Assembly: GCA_028456385.1 (NCBI GenBank)
Contig: JALNQF010000269.1
Coordinates: 1 to 56,187, forward strand
Source: Ophiosphaerella korrae
Taxonomy: Eukaryota; Ascomycota; Dothideomycetes; Pleosporales; Phaeosphaeriaceae
DNA: 56,187 nucleotides
Direction of reading: 5' to 3'
The translations under genes and the position numbers were made by a program. Below, one piece after another: positions 22,501-36,802 of this stretch. The notes beneath the pieces are model-generated. The model worked only from the letters and a program-made list of their open reading frames with translations, was not told where the DNA came from and made no database searches. Numbering within the stretch: position 1 is the first letter of the stretch; each line of letters begins with the position of its first letter.

Positions 22501-25500
22501 TTTATATTAGTACTATTCTATAGACGAAGTTTAATATATCTATTTTTACTATTACTAGAAAGTCTAGGTTATATATTCTTATTACTAAGTTTTCTATAGA
22601 TTTCTATTTAATCTATTTTAATACTTTATTGTATTATTAAGTCTACTTAAATAGCGTATCTTTTTTTATAAGTTTTATTAGAAGTTTTATTAGTTTAGAC
22701 TATCTTACTATTAATTTTCTATAATAGTGTACTAGTCTATAGAATTATTATACTTCTTATAGGTTCTTTAGTATTAGCTACTCCTAAATTGCTTTAATCT
22801 TACTTAGGTTAATTTATATTTTTCTTAGTTCTAAAGTAAATCTAAAGAAATCTATTTCTTTTATATAAAACTTACATTTCCTTATCTTAAGGAATAATTT
22901 ATTCTTTACTAGTTTCTCTAGTACCCAGTATATATATTATACGTGTTCTTCTTTTATTTCTAAGAATATTAGGATATTATCTAAGTATATAGATATAAAT
23001 ATATCTAGATACTCTCTTAAGACTCTCTTAATTCTTTCTTAAAATACTACTAATATATCTATTAACCTAAATAGTATAACTACGTATTTAAATAGTCTCT
23101 ACTACGTTCTAAATATAGTTTTCTATTAATCTCCTTTCTTAATTCTAATCTTATAGTAAGTGTTCTAAATATCTAGTTTTATAAAGATTTAAGCTTTTTA
23201 TAGCCTACCTTATATTATATCTATATATAGTAAGAGATATTAATTTTTATCTATAATTATTTTTATCTTTCTAAAATCTACGTAAGGCCTTTTATTATTT
23301 ATTCTCTTTTTATCTATAACTATAAGTCTATATACTACTAAGAATTAAGAGTTTTATATCTATCCTTTATTTATTACGTTTTTAATTAATACTTACTTAA
23401 TCTTAGATTCTTTCCTTTTTCTAAGTCTATTACTAAGTCCTATAGTCGATATTCTAGAAAGTAGTCTTTAGGTTTAGTAAGTTACTTTTCTTATCTTTTA
23501 TATTCTTCTTAGAATTCTACTTTATATATATTTATATTAGCTTTTAATATATCTTTTTTAAAATAGCTAATTTTTCTTATTCTCTAATTATTCTTTAGGT
23601 TCGTTATCTATAACAATAGTTTACCTAATATTACGTCTTACTTATTATTAATTATTATTATTTCTATAACTATATTCTTAATTATTAGTCCTTCTAGTTT
23701 TAGTATAGAAGGTACTATCTTAAACTTAATAGGTTCCTAAAATAGTTTACCTTTAATTATACTTTATTATTAAAGGTATCTTTTAATATTATACTTTCTT
23801 CCTTTATTTTCTATAAACTTCTTTAATATAAAGTTCCTTGTAGCTATACTATTAATTATAATTCTACCTTTTTTCTTTAGTACGTCTATTCTTTTATAAT
23901 ATATAGGCCTATTATACCTTTAAGCTTTACTTACTTAAGCTAATTTATAAATTATCTATCTTTCTAAACCTATTACTCTACTTTCTATTTATAGTCTTTG
24001 TATTTTAGATATTTATCTTTTATATATTTATACTATAGTTTTCCTAGGATATATTCTATAAGTAGTTTATTTCTTAGTCTAATTACTATATATTCTTTAT
24101 TAGGTATACTAACTAATTCTTAACCTTTAATATCTTTTCTCTAGATAGCTTTTATATAATTATATCCTTTCTTTTATATTAGCTATACGTAGTTTCTTAC
24201 TTTAGCTTCTCTATATATATAATAGTTAGTATTTTAATATAATACCTAGGATACTTTAAAATATACTAGATATTTTAGATCTATTCTCTTGTTATCCCCT
24301 TTCTAGTATTTATCTATACTAGGTCTTATTTATACTTAGTATATAGGCTTTATTAATCTATAATATCTTTCTTATAAAGAATAACTATTCTCTTTATATA
24401 AGTATTCTTCTTACTATAACTATATATTACTTTATCTATTATTAGAATAGTGTAAACTTTATATTCTTTAGATTATATATTTTCTAGTCTTTATATACTT
24501 TCTCTATACTTATAACTAGTAAGTATTTCTAAATATATTTCTAATATTTGTTTTATTCTACTATATCTATTATTATATAGCTATTATAGCTTCTTCTATT
24601 AAGTTAGGTATACTATATACTTTTAGTTTTAACTTACTCTTTATTACTTCTTAGTTCTTTAGAAGTAATTATAGTAGTCTTATTATTTCCTACTAGTACT
24701 TTAGTAGTAATTAAGAGTACTAAGGCTTCTTCTCTTTCTAAATCTTCTATTAGTAAGTCTCTTTAATATCTTATTTCTTTAAGCTAATCTCGAATTTTTT
24801 CTTTTATTACTACTACTCTATTCTTTTATAAAAACTATCTTACTCTTTACTTTCTAGAAAAGTATATATAGTAGTTATCTTTATAATAAAAGGTCTAATA
24901 AAGTATTATATTTTATAATTCTTTACTTACTACTACTTTTTCTTAAGGTTTAGCTTGTACTTTAGGTACTTCTTTCTTTTCTTTAGTTATTTTTAACTAG
25001 ACTTCTTTTTCTTTCTTAGGGCCTTTACTTCTATAGTCTTTTATAAAGTATCTTAGCTTTCTATATTTATAGTATATTATATCTTTTTTCTTTACTTATA
25101 AGTCTTTTACGTAGTAGCCTTTCTTACTATAGTTATAGTACGTAAAGTCTTTATTCTTTTTCTTACTATCTTTATTAGTATCTAGTATTATAGGGTCTCT
25201 ACTATTATAGCTTCTATAGTATCTACTATATTTATTTATCTTCTATTCTTAGAAGTTATTATCTACTTATATTATCTATCTTTTTAAAGCTACTAATATA
25301 CTTAGTTTATCTATCTATATTAGTTTGTATTAGATATTTACTTTTAGTCCTTATTTAAATCTTAATATAAGGGATAGTTTATTTAAGTCTATTTTTTATA
25401 ATAGTTATTTAAATTCTAATATATATTCTATAATACTTCTCTATTACTTAAGATTTTAAGTTTTTCTTCTACTTATTAGGTAATATCTACGTCTCTAAGT

Positions 25501-26110
25501 ACTACTCTTATCCTTTATATAAAGTATTTATAACTTCTAAAAATAGCTATTATTTTATCTTTTTTTATTCTTAGAGCTTATAGGCTATAGTTTATGTAGT
25601 ATAGTTTAAACTATCTTATAGCTTTCTCTTTTAGGTATATTCTAATATAAGTAACCTTTTTTTCTTCTATATTAAATTAAAGTACTTATATATCTATCTA
25701 TAACTATACTAAGGCTAAGAAAAGTCTATAGTCTTTTCTTATTCTATTAAACTTTTTAAGTATAAGTATCTTAGGTAGTTTCTTTATTATACTTATTTCT
25801 AGTCTTTAGGTAATTTATTCTATCTAGTAATATCCTATTATAATAGCTTTAATTTAGGCTTTGTTTTATTTAATATATTTATATAGTTCTTTGTTTTATA
25901 TTTCTTAGGCTTTAATTATTAGTTATATATCTCCTTACTTAGTAATTAGGTTATTAAGATATATCTTAACTACTACCTAGTTAGTTCTATCTAACTTATA
26001 GCTACTTAGAAGTACTTTACCTCTTTTCTTATTTATACTTTCTACTATTATATTAGCTTAGACTATATACTACTTACGCTTTACTTCTTCTAATAACTAA
26101 ATTAGTAAGG
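19593..26110 (-). pseudogene. gag-pol relic of element F
   Basis: Minus strand, full of RIP stops. In coding order: Gag about 25,200-26,100; zinc knuckles about 25,045-25,165; protease active-site region about 23,828-23,862; reverse transcriptase about 22,650-23,350; RNase H about 22,200-22,500; integrase about 20,640-22,150, interrupted by the fold-back MITE; chromodomain about 20,290-20,450. Placement rests on alignment by eye with B, where the domains read in the plus direction. Confidence 0.82.
20815..21244. mobile_element. fold-back MITE in element F
   Basis: 430 bp, almost entirely two arms of roughly 200 bp in inverted orientation, with ends ACGTAGTTTATAAGTAAGT and ACGAAGTTTATAAGTAAGT. 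It is flanked by TA at 20,813-20,814 and 21,245-21,246. Element C has the empty site (tagtatatattagg, about 31,856). The end sequence nearly matches the Fot1/pogo transposon at 44,227-46,084, so that family is a likely source of transposase. No coding capacity. Confidence 0.9.
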
Positions 26111-26458
26111 TATAATAAGGTTACTTATTATTAACTATAAATAACTACTTTATAGAAAGTATAGTAGATTAAAAGTTAATAGTAAAAGTACTTATTATAA
26201 TCTAGTAATAAGCTTGTAAATAATAGAATAATTCCTAATAGGTAATATTAATATATTATCGATCTTAGTTAGAGATTAGATTACTTATACTATCCTACTA
26301 ATATATATTACGTATCTTTATAGATTACTTTATATTACGTTTTTAGGTTATAGTTTATTTCTTAATCTAGGTTATTACTCTACTTATCTTATACTTTATT
26401 AGTACTTAAGTTAGGACTAATTAGTTCTATCTTAATTTCTTGTGTTACGCCTATAATA
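26111..26458 (-). repeat. LTR of element F (5' in coding orientation), short form
   Basis: 348 bp, 91 bp shorter than its partner because most palindromic TAATCTA units in the middle are missing. It starts TATAATAAGG and ends CTATAATA. Confidence 0.83.
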
Positions 26459-26907
26459 TATATAAAAGTCTCTTACTATAAGAAAAACTAGATAGTCTTT
26501 CTATTTTTTAATAACTAACTTATAATATATTATAAGTATTAATACTCTAGGATAAAGTACTATAAATATCTTAAAGATAGTCTTAAAAGATATTCTTATA
26601 CTAGTATTAATAATATATATTAGGATATACTTAAAAGATTATAGTAGATCCTAAAGGATTTAGATAGTAAAGTAAAAGCTATTAGGTAACTATAATAAAA
26701 TATTCTAATTATAACTCTAATATACTTACATTAATTATAGTAGTATATATATTAGAATTAATTAATAATTTAAGTTAAAAGTTTACTTTAACTATAAAGA
26801 GACCTAGTGTCTAATACTCTACTAGTAGTACTAAAGAGTAAGAATAGAGGATTACTTAAACGTATTATAAACGTATTACTAAGATAATTAGCTACTTATA
26901 AGAGAGA
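26459..26907. other. RIP-degraded segment between F and B, second part of the split locus
   Basis: AT-rich, with a plus-strand frame that looks like decayed coding sequence (26,550-26,700). No family recognised. It joins 19,153 on the left and 40,977 on the right once F and B are removed. Confidence 0.5.
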
Positions 26908-27368
26908 TGTTATAGGAGTAACAAGAGAAATCGAGATAGAACTAATTAGTCCTAACTTAGTTGCTAACGAAGTATAGGATAAGTAGGGTAACGACCTTAA
27001 TTAGGACGTTACCTATAACTAGGACACGTAGTAGTAATCTATAGTTACGTGCGAATAGATTAAAGTAATCTGTAATAACGTATAAATAGATTAAAGGTAA
27101 TCTGTAGTTACGTACAAATAGATTAGTAATAATCTATAGTGTTATATAGATAGATTAGTACGAGTATATAGTTAATACGATAGGTATTATTAGGATACTA
27201 TTAGTAATTTAATCCTTTAACTACGGAACGCTAATACAAGACAGTTGCGAAATATCTTCTATTGTTTATAGCCTATTGTAGATTACAATATAAGCTTTTA
27301 TTATTACCTCCTAATCTACTAACTCCTAAAGATAGGTACCTATAGTTAGTAACAAGAGGCCTATAATA
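26908..27368 (+). repeat. 5' LTR of element B
   Basis: 461 bp. It starts TGTTATAGG with the ancestral TG intact and ends CCTATAATA. It has four TAATCTATAG...GATTA units at 27,030-27,150. It is 32 bp longer than the 3' LTR, about one unit. A leader starting CCTTACTAATTTAGTTATT follows and should hold the primer-binding site. Confidence 0.88.
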
Positions 27369-30206
27369 CCTTACTAATTTAGTTATTATAAGAAGCGAAG
27401 CGTAAGTAGTGTATAGTCTAGCTAACACGATAGTAGAAAATTTAACTAAATAAGTAGCTAAAGTACCTATAAGTAGTTATAAGTTAGATAACACTATATA
27501 GAAGGTAATTAGAGAATATATAAATAACCTAATTTCTAAGAAAGAAGATATAAAAATAGTAATTAACGCCTTAGAAACTTAGAACAAGAAACTACAAGAT
27601 TATTTAAAACAAAATAAAGTACAAATTAAAGCTATTATTAAAGGATAGAACTAGATAGAACTAATTACTTAACGCCTAGAAATAAGCGCAACTAAGAAGC
27701 TACCTAAGATACTAGTCCTTAAGAAATTCGATAGAACAAGGGAGAAATTAAGACCCTTTATAGTATTAGTACAACTCTAAATAGATGTATAAGTACTCTA
27801 CTTTAATATAGAAGAAAAAAAAGTAATATATATTAGACTATACCTTAAAGAAGACGTAATAAGATAGTATAAGCCTTACTAGATAGACTATATAATACAC
27901 TTTCTAATAACCTAGAAGGATAAAACTAGAGCTATTTTTAGAAGTTATAAATACTTTACTAAACGAATAAGAGTAGTATTTAAGGATATAGATATTACCT
28001 AGTAAGCTAAAGAAAAACTTAAGAGGCTTACACAAAGTAAGAGTATTCTAGAATACGTATTATAATTTAAATAACTAAGCTAAAATATAGAATAAAATAA
28101 GTTAGCCCTAATATTATAATTTAAACAAGGACTAAACTTAAAAATCTAATACGAAATAATCTATATAGAGAAACCTAGGATACTAGAAGCTCTAAAGTAA
28201 TAAGTAATCTAAATTAATAATAACCTTTAAGAATAGAAAAAAAACAAGTATAGAAGCTAAACTAGAAACTAGGATATAGGAGACGCTATAATCTTTAACG
28301 CTAATAAGGATAGAAAGAAAAAGAAGAATAAAGACTTTACGTACTTTAACTATAGTAAGAAAAGCTACTACGCAAAAGACTACTAGTTATAAAAGAAAAG
28401 AGACGTAGTATATTATAAATATAGGAAACTAGGACACTTCGCAAAAGACTATAGAAGTAAAGACTATAAGAAAAATAAGGAAACTTAGTTAAAAACAACT
28501 AAAAGAAAGAAAGAAGTACTATAAGTATAGGCTAAACCCTAAAAGAAGGTAGCTAGGAGTAAAGAAATATAATACGTAATACTCTATTAGACCTTTTATT
28601 ACAAAGATAACTACTATATATATTGTTCTAGTAAAGAGAGAGTAGGATAGTTCTTAAAGAAAAATAGAGTAGTAGTAACAAAAGAAAGTAGAATAAAAGC
28701 GTAGCTAGAAAAAATAGTACACGTAATAGACTTACTAGTAGAAGATCTAGAAGGAGAAGAGCTCCTAGTACTATTAATCTAGGCTAAAGAACTAGTACTA
28801 GATAAAGAGACTACTACGACTTCTCCTAAAAACCTATAAAGAAGTAAGAAATAAGTTAGTATAAGAGGTATAAAGTATACCTAGCTAGATATATATAGCT
28901 ATAATAGCTATATAATAATAGATATAGAAGAATAAAACAAAGAATAGAAGTTTGTTTAAATATACTTAATAGTTATAAGTATAGAAAGAGTGTACAAAGA
29001 CTAGAAGGAGCGTAATCCTAAAGAAATAAAGTTTATACTATTTTAGGAATAGATAAAACAATATATAGTTGTAGTAAAAAGGATACTAATATAAAGAAAG
29101 TAGTAATACTTTATAAGAGAAACGTAATAGATTAACAAAGCCTATATACTAAAAGTACTAGTAGTATACTATATCTTAACTATAGATATACCTAGAAAAG
29201 ATAATTACTAAGAAGGGGACAACAAGATTATAAACCTAAAGCACCTAGTACACTTTAAAGTATTATAGATATTATACCTAGATAAGAATTGTATTATATA
29301 TAGGAACCCTAAAGTAAATAATAATATATAGCTTATAAGAAGAAAAGGCTATAACTATATAAGAGTAATTCTAGTAGAGGATATATAAGGATAAGAAATA
29401 ACCCTAGAAGATAGATACTTAGTAGTAAGGCTAGGACTAAAACTATCTAAGAAATACGTCTAAGGAAGACTATAGTATAAATATATATACAACGAATATC
29501 TAAAATACAAAAAATATAAACTTAAGATAGGGCTATAGCTCTAGAAAGATAGATAATTTATAAAATCGCCTAAGTAAGAAAAGCTAGAAGGTATAGGAGG
29601 CCTATACATTACTAAAATAAGTATATACTAAAGAAGGAAAGTATAATTAATAATTAATAGTAGAGCTACAAAGAACTTTATATCTAAGAAGTTTGTAGAA
29701 ATATAAGGAATATATTACACAACAAAGAAGTACTCCTAATAACTAAGTACAATTAAAAGAAAACTATTCTAAGAACCTATAAGGTTTAAAACAGTTCCCT
29801 CTACACTAGAGCTAGAAGGAATAACAATTAAGAATATAGTTATAGATATAACAACAATTAATAAAGAGTAAGATATAATACTAGAGATACTATAGTTATA
29901 GATAACTAACTTATATATTAATTAGAGAATAGGAAGAATTAGCTATTATAAAATAGAAAAGCTAAGAGCTAATATAAGTACTTGTAAAGGAGAATTCCTA
30001 GAAGAATATAAGAAATAGGAAAAGCAGCTTATAGAGCTAAAAGACTATCTTCTAGAATATTAGCTATAGGACTTAGCGATAGACCTAAAGGAAGACAAAG
30101 ACGTAAGATAGAGCCTAGTCTATAGAAAAATAGAAGAAGAATCTAAGATTAAATAAGTATTTATTAAAAATACAATTAAGAAAGGATAGATATAAGAATC
30201 TAAATC
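27369..30206 (+). pseudogene. gag and protease relic of element B
   Basis: The plus strand reads as a Ty3/gypsy Gag: a capsid domain about 27,650-28,220, then two tandem CCHC zinc knuckles at about 28,342-28,455 whose cysteines are all read as tyrosine (TGC/TGT to TAC/TAT). The aspartic protease site at 29,653-29,667 now reads INSRA instead of the Asp-Ser/Thr-Gly-Ala of the family, so both Asp and Gly are lost. Dozens of in-frame TAG/TAA stops sit at positions expected to be Trp or Gln. The frame runs into the insertion of element C. Confidence 0.88.
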
Positions 30207-30632
30207 TATTACGGGCTGCCTATTGTTAACTACAGGCACCTATATAGGGGTTAGTAGATTGTAAGTTAATAGTAAAGGCTCGAGGAAGATCTATAATAAC
30301 TTGTAAATAATAGAAGATGTTTTGTAACTATCTTATATTAGCGTTCTATAGTTAAAGGATTAAATTACTAATACTATCCTAATAATATATATCTTATTAA
30401 CTATATACTCGTCGTAATCTATAATCTATAGTTACTAAGATTAGTAGATTGTAGATTGTCTTAATCTATAATCTATTAATACTAAGAGTACATAGATTAT
30501 AGATTAACCTAGGTATCCTAGTTATGTGTAGTTTCTTAATTAAGGTTATTACCTCGCTCGTCTTATACTTTGTTAGCGCCTAGATTAGGACTAATTAGTT
30601 CTATCTCGATTCCTTCTGTTATACCTATAACA
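30207..30632 (-). repeat. 3' LTR of element C (coding orientation)
   Basis: It starts TATTACGGGCTGCC (a mutated TGTTAC) and ends CCTATAACA. The variable middle has AATCTATAATCTATAG and inverted partners at 30,415-30,510, a different cassette from that of A, B and F. Confidence 0.92.
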
Positions 30633-33600
30633 CTATCTTCTCCTCTAGGTAGGTCTTAGTTTCTCTACCCTAGGGCTAGAGTTATTAGTCTAGTTTCTTT
30701 ATTAATATAGAGTTCTTTATCCTCCTTTATACCTATTTTATCTATACGTTATTACTACCTTCTTACTAATTACGTATTATACAATAGTATTAAAATATTT
30801 CCTTACTCTTATTATACTTCTCTTAAGTTAAACCTTAAGTCTCTTCTTTATATTATTTCTATAAACAATAGTAGGGCTTGTAAGGTATATATTTATACGA
30901 ATATACGTAGCTCTTATAACGTATCTAGTATTTCTCTTTCTAAGTATAAGTTTATTATACTTATTCTTGCGTCTAGGCTTAATAATAATAGGGAAAGCTA
31001 TTAACTAGACTTAAGAGAAATTACTATCTTAAATTATAGAGGCTAAAGCTAAGTGTAAGCGTATCTAGGAGCTTACGTAGAGTAAGCTAGTAGAGAATTA
31101 AGCTTATCTCTCTTGTCTTTATAAGATAAAGGCCTTAAATAATAGGAAATTAGCTAAGTAGTTAGTAGCTCTAGAAGCTAAGCTAGACTTAGATAAGGCG
31201 TTTAATATTACTATAGTAGGTCTTATACTAAACGTCTCTATCGTCTCTCTATCTATTATTAGTAATATTAGTTTTCTTAGTTTACTACTAGGCGTTCTAG
31301 AAAGTTTTAATCTTAGAACTCTTTTAATTTCTTAGGGTAATTAAGATTATCTTTTAGTTCCTATATTTTCTCTTATAGTTATCCTTTTTTATCTATACCT
31401 ATCTATTCTACTAGGTAATAGTTTCTTCTATTATAGAACTAGTACTATAGGATTTCTTTAACTTTTTATTCTTCTTATTCTCTATATATATCTACTTTAT
31501 ATACTAGTAGTTCTACGTTTTATAGTACTTGTTCTAGTAGAGCTACGTAGAATATTAGGTATATCTTTATCTTATTTAGTAGCTTTAATTTAAATATAAC
31601 TAGTGTAACTTCTTTTTCTACTTTGTATAGTCTTATCTTAATATAGTCTAATTTTAAACTTAGTTGTTTACTCTTAATATTTTTTCTTACTAACTATACT
31701 TTTTCTTTCTCTCTAAATTAAGGTCTCTCTTTATACTTTCTATTATAGTACTTTACTATTTAATTATATAGGAATTCTATATCTTATCTCAATTAGTTAT
31801 ATATATCTTTAAGTCTATTAGCGAAGTTTTCTCCTCTTAGAGACTAAGATATCTAGTTTCTTAGTATTTAGTATATATTAGGTTTAAATCTATAATTTAT
31901 AAAGAAGAGTAATACTCTTATTACTATATTCTTTACACTATTGTATACTAGCTGTACTATAAGTAGTAGCTATACTTAATTGTTTTAGTTGTAGTTAAAG
32001 TAGCATCTTAAATACTGTTCTACTATCTAATTTATTTATTCTAACTATTTATCTATTTATAGGTAATATGCTATAGATATTATATAATATATTCCTAATT
32101 GCGCTATTATCGTTCCCTATAATTTTAATATAAATTATATATCTCTATCTATAATAATTTTATCTAGTAGTCTATATTAATTAATTATAGTTCTTAGAAC
32201 CTAATATATAGTAACCTCTATCTTACTTTTCTCTTTATATAGTTTAAAGTATAAATACTTTATAAGTTTATCTACTATTATTAAGATTCTATTATACTTA
32301 GTTCTTAATATTAGATTCTTAGACTTAGGTAACTTCGTAATAAAGTTTATTGTAATAACTCTCTATAGTTATTCTAGTATTTTTACTAGTTATAGTATCC
32401 TATATAGTGTATATCTATTATACTTATTCTTCTAGTATTCTATATAGTCTTATAGTACTTCTATTACTAATTATCTTACTTTTAGGATATAATAGTCTTG
32501 TAGTAGTCTATCTAATGTTTTTTTAATACCTTAGTAACTATATACTAGTAATTTATAGAATTATTATATAAATTCTCTCTAAATTTTCTTTAGGATATAT
32601 ATTCTTCTATAGGCTTATGTAAATCTTTCTTAGGTTTCTAGTTTCTCTATTTCTTTAGGTACTTCTTACGTTATTTTCTAAATCTATTCGTCTAACTTAC
32701 TACTCGTTCTTTTAAGTATTGCGGCTATCTTAGGTATATTTAGGACTAGATATCTTTCTTTATTCTTTACTAGAACTATACTAGTAGTACTTATTTCTTC
32801 TTATAAGTCTAGTCTTCTACTAAGGGCGTCTATAAATTAATTGTTTTTCTCTTTTATATATATAATTTCTAGGTTAAACGTTAATAAGTATTCTTACTAT
32901 CTTGTGTAGTATTATAATAATTCTTTATTTATTATAAATCTTATAAGGTTCTTGTAGTCTATATAGACCTTTATCTAGTACTTTACTTCTTATAAGTATA
33001 CTCTCTATTGTTTAAATACTTTGTAGATTACTAGTATCTCTTTATTATAGATTAAGTAGTTAAGCTCTACTATCTTTATTTTCTTAGAGAAGTACTTAAC
33101 TAAGTATTCTTTTTTAGTCTCTAGGTCTTCCTATATTAGTGCTATTCTGTAGACTAAATTAGATATATCTGTTTTTACTATTACTAGTAGGTCTAGGTTA
33201 TATATTTTAATAACTAGGTTTTCTATAAACTTTTTCTTAATCTTATTAAATACTTTATCGCATTCCTATATCTATTTAAATAGCGTATCTTTCTTTATAA
33301 GTCTTATAATAGGTTCTATATCTTTAGACTATTTTACTATTAACTTTCTACAAAAATTTACTAGTCTATAGAATTGTTATACCTCTTTTAGGTTCCTTAG
33401 TGTTAGCTATTTGTTAATTAATTTAATCTTCTCTAAGTTAATCTTAATTTTTCCTAGTTTAATAATAAACCCTAGAAAATCTATTTTCTTTATATAAAAC
33501 TTGCATTTTCTTATTTTAAGGAATATTTTAGCTTTTACTAGCTTTTCTAGTACTTTATATATATATTATACGTATTCTTCTTCTATTTCTAAGAATATAA

Positions 33601-36600
33601 GGATATTATCTAGGTATATAAATATAAATATATCTAAGTACTTAGTACTATATTAATTCTTTCTTAGAATGCTACTAGTACATTTATTAGGCTAAAAAGT
33701 ATAACTAAGTATTTATATAGTCTTTATTGTGTTCTAAACGCTATTTTCTATTTATTACCTTTTTTAATTCTAATTTAGTAGTAGGCGTTCTAGATATCTA
33801 GTTTTATAAAGATTATTGCTTTTTGTAGTTTATCTTATATTACGTCTATTTATAGTAATAGGTATTAGTTCTTACTTATAACTACGTTAGTTTTTCTAAA
33901 GTCTACGTAAGGTCTTTTATTATTTATCTCTTTCTTGTCTATAAAGATAAGTTTATATACTACTATAGATTTAGATTCCTTTATCTATCTCTTTTTTATT
34001 GCGTTTTAAATAAACGCTTGTTTAATTTTTAACTCTTCTTCTATCTTTTAATAGACTAGTCTCTATCCTATATCTTTTCTTTCTTTAGTTTCTATTACTA
34101 GGTTCTATAGCTAATACTCTAGAAAGTAACCTTTAGGCTCTATAAGTTATTTTTCCTATTTCTTGTATTCTTTAGGGAATTTTCCTTTATAAGTGCTTAT
34201 GTTAGCTTTTAATATGTCTATTCTACTATAACTAATTTTTCTAGTTCTCTAGTTAATATATAGGTTAGTTATCTATAACTATAGTATACCTAATATTATA
34301 TCTTGTTTATTATTAATTGTTGTTATGTCTATAACTATATTCTTGATTTCTAGTCCTTCTAACTTTAGTGTTAAGGGTACTGTCTTGAACTGTATAGGTT
34401 CCTAGAATAGTTTTCCTTTAATTATACTTAGTTGTTAAGAGTATTTCTTTATTGTATATTTTATTCCTTGTATTTCTACAAACTTCTTTAATATAAAGTT
34501 CTTTATAGCTCTACTATTAATTATTAATTATACTTTTCTTCTTTAGTATGTACCTATTTTTATAATATGTAGGCCTCTTATACTTTCTAGCTTTTCTTAC
34601 TTTAGTAACTTAGTAAATTATCTATCTTTCTAAGGCTATAGGCTTATTTTAAGTTTGTATTCTTTATATTTTAGATATTTATTGTATATGTATTTATACT
34701 ATAGTCTTCCTTAGACGTATTTCTTAGATAGTTTTAGGCTAAGTCTTACTACTACGTATCTATCTTTTAGGGTTATTTCCTATCCTTAGATATTTTCTAC
34801 TAGAATTACTCTAGTATAGTTATAGCCTCTTTTTCTTATAGGCTATATACTATTGTTTACTTTAGAGTTTCTATATATAATGTAATTCTTGTCTAAGTAT
34901 AATATCTATAATGCTTTAAAATATACTAGGTGTTTTAGATCTATTATTTTATCGTCCCCTTCTTAGTATTTGCTTCTACTAGGCGTGTCTATTATTAGGA
35001 TATAGTATACTACTAGTACTCTAGGTATATAGGCTTTGTTAATCTATTGCGTTTTTCTTATAAGATACTACTACTCTCTTAGTATAGGTATTCTTCCTAC
35101 TATAACTATATGTTGCTTTATCTATTCTTAAAATAGTATAAACTTTATTTCTTTAGGATTGCGTTCTTTTTAGTCTTTATACGCTTCCTCTATACTTATA
35201 ACTAGTAAGTATTTCTAAATAAACTTCTATTCTTTATTTTATTCCTCTATATCTATTATTATATAGCTATTATAGCTATGTATTGTTAGTTAGGTATATT
35301 CTATACCTCTTACGTTAACTTGTTTCTTACTTTTTTATAGTCCTTTAGAGAAAGCTATAGTAGTCTCTTTATCTAGTGCTAGTCCTTTAGCCTAGATTAA
35401 TAGTACTAGGGGCTCTTCCCCTTCTAGATCTTCTACTAGTAGGCTTATTACTTAAGCTATCTTTTCTAGCTAAGCTTTTATTCTACTTTCCTTTATTATA
35501 GCTACTCTATATCTTTGTTTCTATAAGAACTATACTACTCCTTACTTACTAAAAAGATATATATAGTAGTTATTGTTATAACAAAAGGTCTAATAGAGTA
35601 TTACGTGTTGTACTTCTTTACTCCTAGCTACTTTCTCTTAAGGTTTAGCCTGTACTTATAGTACTTCCTTCTTCTTTTTAGTTGTTTTTAACTACGTTTC
35701 TTTCTTTAGGTCTTTACTCTTATAGTCTTTTATAAAGTGTCTTAGTTTCTTGTATTTATAATATACTATATCCTTTTTCTTTTTTAATTAGTAGTCTTTT
35801 GCGTAGTAGCCTAGTTTACTATAGTTAAAGTACGTAAAGTCTTTATTCTTTTTTTTCTTTCTATCTTTATTTACGTTAAGGACTATAGGGTCTCCTTTAT
35901 TATAATTCTAGGTGTAACTTCTATATTTGTTCTTCTTCTATTCTTAAAGATTGTCGTTAATTTGTATTGCTTGTTACTTTAGGGCTTCTAGTATTCTTAG
36001 TTTTTCTATATATATTATTTTGTATCGAATTTTTGAATTTAGTCTTTACTTAAATCGTAATATTAAGGCTAACTTATTCTATTCTATATTTTGCGATAAT
36101 TATTTAAATTATAATACGTACTTAGGAATACTCTAACTTTGTGTAAGCTTTTCTAGCTATTCTTTAGCTTCTTAGGTAACGTCTATATCCTTAAATACTA
36201 CTCTTATTTGTTTAGTAAAGTACTTGTAACTTCTAAAAATAGCTCTAGTTTTGTCCTTTTAGGATATTAGAGAATGTATCGTGTAATCTATCTAGTAAGG
36301 TTCGTACTATCTTATTGCGTCTTCTTTAAGGTATAATCTAATATATATTACTTTCTTTTCTTCTATGTTAAAGTGTAGTACTTGTATATCTATCTAGAGT
36401 TGTGCTAATATAATAAAAGGTCTTAGTTTCTCTCTAGTTCTATTAAATTTCTTAAGGACGGGTATCTTTAGTAGTTTCTTTGTTACGCTTATTACTAGGC
36501 GTTATATAATTAGTTCTATCTAATTCTATCCTTTAATAATAGCTTTAATCTATACTTTATTCTATTTCGCGTAATCTTAAAGCTCTTTGTTTTATATTTC

Positions 36601-36802
36601 TAAGGTATTAATTACTAGCTTTATATCTTCTTTATCTAAAATTAAGTTGTTAATTTAGTCCTTAATTGTTTCCTATATAGTACTATTAGACTTATAGCTA
36701 CTCTTAGGGGCTTTGCTTATTTTAGTTAAACTTTCTACTATCGTGTTAGCTAGACTATACGCTACTTACGCTTTACTTCTTGTAATAACTAAATTAGTAA
36801 AG
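30633..36802 (-). pseudogene. gag-pol relic of element C
   Basis: Minus strand. In coding order: Gag about 35,900-36,790; zinc knuckles about 35,735-35,865; protease active-site region about 34,490-34,525; reverse transcriptase about 33,300-33,990; RNase H about 32,820-33,200; integrase about 31,750-32,700; chromodomain about 31,350-31,500. It ends beside the LTR at a C/T-rich stretch that is the polypurine tract read backwards. All frames are closed by stops of the RIP type. The short open frame 35,951-36,136 is antisense. Confidence 0.85.

Larger units (their letters stand above)
19154..26458 (-). mobile_element. element F: RIP-degraded Ty3/gypsy chromovirus
   Basis: LTRs at 19,154-19,592 and 26,111-26,458 enclose a minus-strand gag-pol relic. 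The flanking 5-mers are TATAC (19,149-19,153) and TATAT (26,459-26,463), a duplication with one C-to-T change. Without the MITE at 20,815-21,244, the internal region is about 6.09 kb. Confidence 0.88.

Noticed and set aside
36220..36800. Possible independent gene between C's zinc knuckles and its LTR
   Set aside because: It is the N-terminal part of C's gag relic, colinear with A, E, F and with B and D on the other strand.
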